DNA of 24,665 nt from CAYOEZ01 sp964402955. GTDB taxonomy: Bacteria; Chloroflexota; DTOL01; DAOUCN01. The stretch covers positions 1 to 24,665 of the forward strand of contig CAYOEZ010000044.1 in the NCBI GenBank assembly GCA_964402955.1. The letters run 5' to 3'. The notes under the pieces are model-generated. The model made no database searches. It had not been told where the DNA came from and saw nothing but the letters and a program-made list of their open reading frames with translations. Made by a program: the position numbers and the translations under genes. This document shows, piece by piece, positions 21,208-24,665 of the stretch (the first letter of the stretch is position 1; each line of letters opens with the position of its first letter).

Positions 21208-24105
21208 ATGACTACCTTTCGACGTGGCGCTTTCGTCCTTCTCGTCGTTGTTCTCGCTGTCGCCCTCTTGGCGCGGCAGGCAAAAAGCACGGGGGCTCAA
21301 GACATTGCATCTCGTGTGCCCGCGCTCTCTGCGACCCTGGTCGCCGTCAGCGACGCCTGGGTCAGCGAGGCTCAGCCCAGCGCCAACAACGGGGGCAGCC
21401 GCAGCCTGATGGTCGAGAGGACAGATGCTCGGGTTCCAACCCAAGCGCAGACTCTGGTGCAATTCGACCTCTCATCTATCCCTGCCGGCGCCATTATCGA
21501 CACGGCGCAGTTGCTCCTGTACCAACTCAATGCAGGGAGCGCCAGCAGCTACGCCATCTACGTTGATGAGATGGGAGCGCGCTGGAGCGAACTGGGGGTG
21601 ACCTGGAACACGCGTCCGGCGGCTGCCAACCGAGGCGACCCGGCGTCGGCACTAAACCAGACGCCAGGGTACAAACAGTGGGATGTACGGCAGATCGTCA
21701 CGCGCTGGACCAGTGGTATGGCAGCAAACTATGGCTTCCTCCTGCGTGGCAACGGCGCCACAATCGGCTTGCGCGAGTTCTCCGCGCGCGACCTGGCTGG
21801 CCAAGAGCCGCTCCTCCGCCTTATCTACCACATGCCCGTAGCCACCGCTACAGCGACGGCGACTCTAGCGCCCACTGCCACAGCGACGGCTGCCGTCCCC
21901 CCGAGCGCGACCGCGACGCGCACGTCGACCGCTGCTGCCAGCAATACGGCGACGGTGACAGCCACCGCCACCCGTACCGCCACCCGTACCGCCACCCGCA
22001 CTGCGACACGCACGCCTACACGCACACCAACGCGCACGCCGACGCCAACACCTCTGCTTCTTGCCGACCTGATCGCAACCCACATCGAGGTGACACAGGT
22101 TGTGCAGGATCTGAATAACAGCGTTCGCCTCGTTACGGGAAAGCGTACCTTTGTGCGCTTCCATGTGCGCTCCGCCTTCGGCCAGGTATGGGGTAGCGCT
22201 AAGTTGACGATACACAACAACGGAGCTACGGCCGTGCTGAGCCCCATCAATACCAGCAACTGGCTTCTCCTGGTTCGCCAGTCGCCTGATCGCGGGCAGC
22301 TCTCGCATTCGTTCCTTTTCGAGATTCCGTTTGGTTTCCGAAATGGCTCGCTAGCAATCACGGCTCAGGTCAACACGCCGTCCAACGTCATCGACATCAG
22401 TCCCGCCAACAATCAAATCGCCACGGCCGTTTCGTTTGAAAATGCGCCGGGTCTGGACATTGTCATCTACCGCATCGGCTACAAATTCGGCGGGCAAACG
22501 TATTACCCCCCGGTCTCGCATGTCGACAAGTTGGTCGTATGGTTGAGGAACGCCTACCCGACGCGTAGCATCAAGTATACCGTGCGCCAGATGATGTGGG
22601 GCACGATGTCTCGGATGAAGGACAAAGATGGAAACTGGGCGTCGCTAGATCCAAACTGCGGGAGCGTCAACGCAGTTCTGTGGTCTACGTGGTGGTATGA
22701 CCGCCTCCTTGGCAAGGCATCACAACACACTCGTTACTACGGCATGGTTGATGACACCATCGCCTTCATGCGCGGGTGTTCGCCGCGGCCCGGCAATGCT
22801 TCGTCAGGCCCGACGGGCACGGGTACCTTCGGCTGGGACTTCGACGGCTCGTACGGCGATTGGTATGGTGGGCACGAACTGGCCCACTCTTTCGGCCGTG
22901 GCCACGCCAATTTCTGCAAGGCCGAAGGCGGTCCGAGCTATCCCTATGCGCAGGGCATGATCAGCCCTGTGCTGTCGGGCAATGCCGCACTCTATGGCCT
23001 TGACGCTTCGACGCACAAGGTTTATCCTCCGACCTCGCATGATGTCATGACCTACTGCTCTGACCAGTGGATGAGCGATTTCACCTACGAAGCACTCCTT
23101 AACTGGTTCCAGGGCAAAGGCGGTCCGCCCAATCTGTCGTTTATGCCGAGCGCCGGAGACGGGTTGCTGGTTTCAGGAAGCCTCGACCCGGCAACGGGCG
23201 CTGTGAGCCTGCAGCCGCTCTATGTCATCCCCAATGCCCCGAACATGCCGCCGACGCCTGGACCGTATGCCATCGTCCTGCGCGCGATCGGAGGCGCTGA
23301 GCTCGCCCGCTACCCCTTCACGCCGTTGGAGGGAGAAGGCGGCCCGATGCTGCCGGACGCGGCAGAGCGCGACGTTCATGTGTCGGCGATCAGCGAGATC
23401 GTACCGTACATCAGTGGCACGGTCCAGGTGGATATCGTGGGGCCGGGTGCGGCGGTGCTGGTAACGGTTACAGCCGGCGCCAACACGCCCAGTGTGCACC
23501 TGCTTTCACCCAACGGCGGCGAGACCATCTCCGGCGACCCGGTAAACGTCTCCTGGACTGCCTCCGACCTGGATGGCGATCCTCTGGCGTTCAGCGTGCA
23601 GTATAGCCCGGACAACGGTGCGAGCTGGCAAATGGCGACACAGAGTATTACCGGTACGACGGCATCGGTGCCGCGGGCGAACCTGACCGCGGGTACCCAG
23701 GCGCTCTTCCGGGTGTGGGCCAGCGACGGCATCCACACAGCTAGCGATACCTCGGATGCGACCTTTGTGCTAGATAATGCTCCGCCCAAGGTTCAGATCG
23801 TCGAGCCGGCAGGCGACATCACGATCATTGCCGGCCAGACGCTTGCCCTGGAGGCCAATGCCTACGACACAGACAGCGGTGCTCTGGATGGTGATCAGGT
23901 GCAGTGGACGTCCGATCTGGATGGCCCGCTGGGAACGGGGGCGCAGTTGACTGCCGCGGGACTGAGTGTCGGGACGCATACCATCACGGTCAGCGCCGCC
24001 GACAGCCAGGGAGCAACCGCCGAGGCTGCGGTGCAGGTGACCGTGTCGGCTGAACCCGAGTACCTTTTCCCGACTCTTATCTTCTTGCCGATCATCGTGC
24101 TGTAG
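21208..24105 (+). CDS. Secreted multidomain zinc metalloprotease
   Basis: A 965-residue exported protein. Signal peptide about 1-30 (RR then a Leu/Val-rich core). Residues about 40-208 form a DNRLRE/CBM96-like beta-sandwich (VQFDLSSIPAGAIIDTAQLLLY, here given in part: QFDLSSIPAGA 85-95; VTWNTRP 131-137; WDVRQIV 158-164). A Thr/Ala/Arg/Pro linker covers 211-282. A second beta domain (about 283-410, IEVTQVVQDLNNSV) leads to the protease (about 415-640): HELAHSFGRGH (556-566) gives zinc ligands H556, H560, H566 and base E557, and HDVMTYC (611-617) looks like a metzincin Met-turn. Two Ig/PKD-like domains (about 760-856, 858-948) precede the tail LFPTLIFLPIIVL. ATG 21208 has GGGAG 5 nt upstream and begins the signal peptide; the ATG at 21109 does not. 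Confidence 0.88.
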   Translation: MTTFRRGAFVLLVVVLAVALLARQAKSTGAQDIASRVPALSATLVAVSDAWVSEAQPSANNGGSRSLMVERTDARVPTQAQTLVQFDLSSIPAGAIIDTAQLLLYQLNAGSASSYAIYVDEMGARWSELGVTWNTRPAAANRGDPASALNQTPGYKQWDVRQIVTRWTSGMAANYGFLLRGNGATIGLREFSARDLAGQEPLLRLIYHMPVATATATATLAPTATATAAVPPSATATRTSTAAASNTATVTATATRTATRTATRTATRTPTRTPTRTPTPTPLLLADLIATHIEVTQVVQDLNNSVRLVTGKRTFVRFHVRSAFGQVWGSAKLTIHNNGATAVLSPINTSNWLLLVRQSPDRGQLSHSFLFEIPFGFRNGSLAITAQVNTPSNVIDISPANNQIATAVSFENAPGLDIVIYRIGYKFGGQTYYPPVSHVDKLVVWLRNAYPTRSIKYTVRQMMWGTMSRMKDKDGNWASLDPNCGSVNAVLWSTWWYDRLLGKASQHTRYYGMVDDTIAFMRGCSPRPGNASSGPTGTGTFGWDFDGSYGDWYGGHELAHSFGRGHANFCKAEGGPSYPYAQGMISPVLSGNAALYGLDASTHKVYPPTSHDVMTYCSDQWMSDFTYEALLNWFQGKGGPPNLSFMPSAGDGLLVSGSLDPATGAVSLQPLYVIPNAPNMPPTPGPYAIVLRAIGGAELARYPFTPLEGEGGPMLPDAAERDVHVSAISEIVPYISGTVQVDIVGPGAAVLVTVTAGANTPSVHLLSPNGGETISGDPVNVSWTASDLDGDPLAFSVQYSPDNGASWQMATQSITGTTASVPRANLTAGTQALFRVWASDGIHTASDTSDATFVLDNAPPKVQIVEPAGDITIIAGQTLALEANAYDTDSGALDGDQVQWTSDLDGPLGTGAQLTAAGLSVGTHTITVSAADSQGATAEAAVQVTVSAEPEYLFPTLIFLPIIVL
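21964..22053 (+). repeat. In-gene 12-bp tandem repeat coding the TATR/TPTR linker
   Basis: Four successive 12-bp units encode TATR and two more encode TPTR before a TPTPTP end. The first two units (ACCGCCACCCGT) are identical and the third differs by one base; later units diverge in codon use. The repeat likely grows and shrinks by slippage, changing linker length between the substrate-binding domain and the protease. Confidence 0.8.
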
Positions 24106-24467
24106 GTGATTGAATGAAACGTGGAGAAACGCACCTCTTTAGGCAACCTGGTTTCGCACTCTGGGTAGGGTCTTCCGGCGCCGCTGACCTCATCGGCAGA
24201 CCGCGGGCACGATCTGTGCGCTATGCGCCCATGGTGCTGCGCGCCGATGTGCGCCCGCTCACGCTGAAATGAGCACTTTGAGTGTCAAACGATACAAACA
24301 AAGTGTTGTTCGCCATTAGCTTCACGCCAGTCCCCCTGGGAATGCTACGGCACGTGAGCGCTGTATGACGAGTGCGGTGGCGCAGACCGGGTCCACATTG
24401 ACCCCAACCAGCGCAGTGCTGGGGTATAGAATAGCGAGAGACAACCAGGAGGATCATCAGCATCGCA
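24106..24467. other. Intergenic region after the metalloprotease
   Basis: 362 bp without a supported gene. It contains a hairpin GGTCT...AGACC with an inner GCCG/CGGC (about 24167-24200), a 7-bp stem CACTTTG/CAAAGTG (24274-24280 with 24299-24305) followed by a short T-rich run that may end the protease transcript, a CCAGC/GCTGG stem near 24407-24421, a TATAGAAT box (24425-24432), and an AGGAGG (24447-24452) with no in-frame ATG after it. Confidence 0.5.
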
Positions 24468-24530
24468 CACTATGCCCGACTGTGGCCTCTGCTGAGCGAC
24501 TATCTGCGGGATAGCGGCGCAGCGTGTTGA
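24468..24530 (+). pseudogene. 3'-end fragment of a second FGGY kinase gene
   Basis: This stretch encodes HYARLWPLLSDYLRD and four more residues before TGA. It matches the C-terminus of the kinase at 19012-20529 (residues 485-503): 49 of 57 bases and 16 of 19 residues agree, in the same frame and ending at nearly the same place. The frame is closed upstream by TAG at 24432, so only the tail remains. An AGGAGG lies 15 bp before it, as if most of a gene had been deleted between its leader and its end. The base differences are partly silent, which suggests it came from a related gene that was once translated and not from a recent copy. Confidence 0.7.
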
Positions 24531-24540
24531 CCGTGGGTAA

Positions 24541-24579
24541 CTGCTCACCGTTGTATCGTGATACACGCCGACAACGTAG
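24541..24579. repeat. Decayed left end of the 17784 repeat
   Basis: Ungapped alignment to 17784-17822 gives 31 identical bases of 39, starting CTGCTCAC and ending ACGTAG. The similarity stops where the GGGGCGCTGC arm would begin, so this is a truncated copy lacking the long inverted arms. Confidence 0.55.
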
Positions 24580-24615
24580 TAGGAGGCCACACCGAAGCTG
24601 AGATGTCATGCTGCC

Positions 24616-24665
24616 TGCCCCCTGGACTGCCCCCTGGACTGCCCCCTGGACTGCCCCCTGGACTG
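24616..24665. repeat. 12-bp tandem repeat at the right edge
   Basis: Four perfect copies of TGCCCCCTGGAC plus two bases, running off the window. The unit is a multiple of three and all three plus-strand frames stay open through it; in one, the ATG at 24603 would give LPPG repeats, in another the ATG at 24608 would give APWT repeats. It may be the start of a repetitive gene or a non-coding minisatellite; the window ends too soon to tell. Confidence 0.7.

Noticed and set aside
21831..22053. Possible CRISPR or satellite array
   Set aside because: The repeats are in-frame codons of a Thr/Arg/Pro linker without unique spacers.
1..24665. tRNA, rRNA, transposase, phage, toxin-antitoxin or CRISPR-cas genes
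   Set aside because: I looked for cloverleaf-like palindromes, DDE-type transposase motifs, integrase and Cas features and saw none.

Overview
The window reads as a chromosomal segment of a GC-rich bacterium, most likely a member of Chloroflexota. The clues are a secreted protein whose domains are joined by a Thr/Arg/Pro linker (TATR and TPTR units) and which ends in a short hydrophobic tail (FLPIIVL); membrane hybrid kinases with several receiver domains; and a Gfo/Idh/MocA, uroporphyrinogen-decarboxylase-like and DUF4432 sugar cluster. This assignment is inferred from style. There is no rRNA or ribosomal-protein marker in the window.

Layout. (1) 56-2004, minus strand: a uroporphyrinogen-decarboxylase (URO-D)-like gene followed by a Gfo/Idh/MocA oxidoreductase. 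(2) 2220-5673: two convergent signalling genes that overlap by 65 bp, an HTH/pseudo-ATPase/receiver protein (+) and a membrane hybrid histidine kinase (-). (3) 6107-7369, plus strand: a DegT-type aminotransferase with a near-consensus promoter, closed by a terminator shared with the facing operon. (4) 15267 down to 7470, minus strand: seven genes in one direction, in transcription order a fucose/arabinose-type isomerase, a DUF4432 mutarotase-like protein, an amidohydrolase, a second URO-D-like protein, a second Gfo/Idh/MocA oxidoreductase, an ADP-ribosylglycohydrolase-family protein and an RpiB-type isomerase. (5) 15402-17534, minus strand: a membrane GAF-GAF-GGDEF diguanylate cyclase. (6) 18091-20529, plus strand: a class II aldolase and an FGGY kinase, 9 bp apart. 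(7) 21208-24105, plus strand: a large secreted zinc metalloprotease. (8) The last 560 bp hold debris: a scrap of a second FGGY kinase 3' end, a decayed copy of the repeat at 17784, and a 12-bp tandem repeat that runs off the edge.

How the parts may work together. Isomerase, FGGY kinase and aldolase are the three core steps of fucose-type sugar breakdown. DUF4432 could supply the right anomer, and the dehydrogenase plus amidohydrolase (a superfamily that includes sugar lactonases) could form an oxidative branch. The substrate cannot be read from the sequence, and no sugar transporter or dedicated sugar regulator lies in the window. URO-D-like and Gfo/Idh/MocA genes sit side by side in two separate operons. 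That recurring pair, embedded in a sugar cluster with no corrinoid protein visible, is the best candidate here for an undescribed pathway. Sensing is represented by the hybrid kinase, the pseudo-ATPase regulator and the diguanylate cyclase, but nothing in the sequence ties them to the sugar genes.

Promoters of the TTGACA-N17-TATAAT type can be read for several transcripts. Two kinds of inverted repeat occupy intergenic space: a CACAGAG-type element (two copies) and a 26-bp perfect inverted repeat (one full copy and one fragment). All calls come from reading the sequence; no database search was run.
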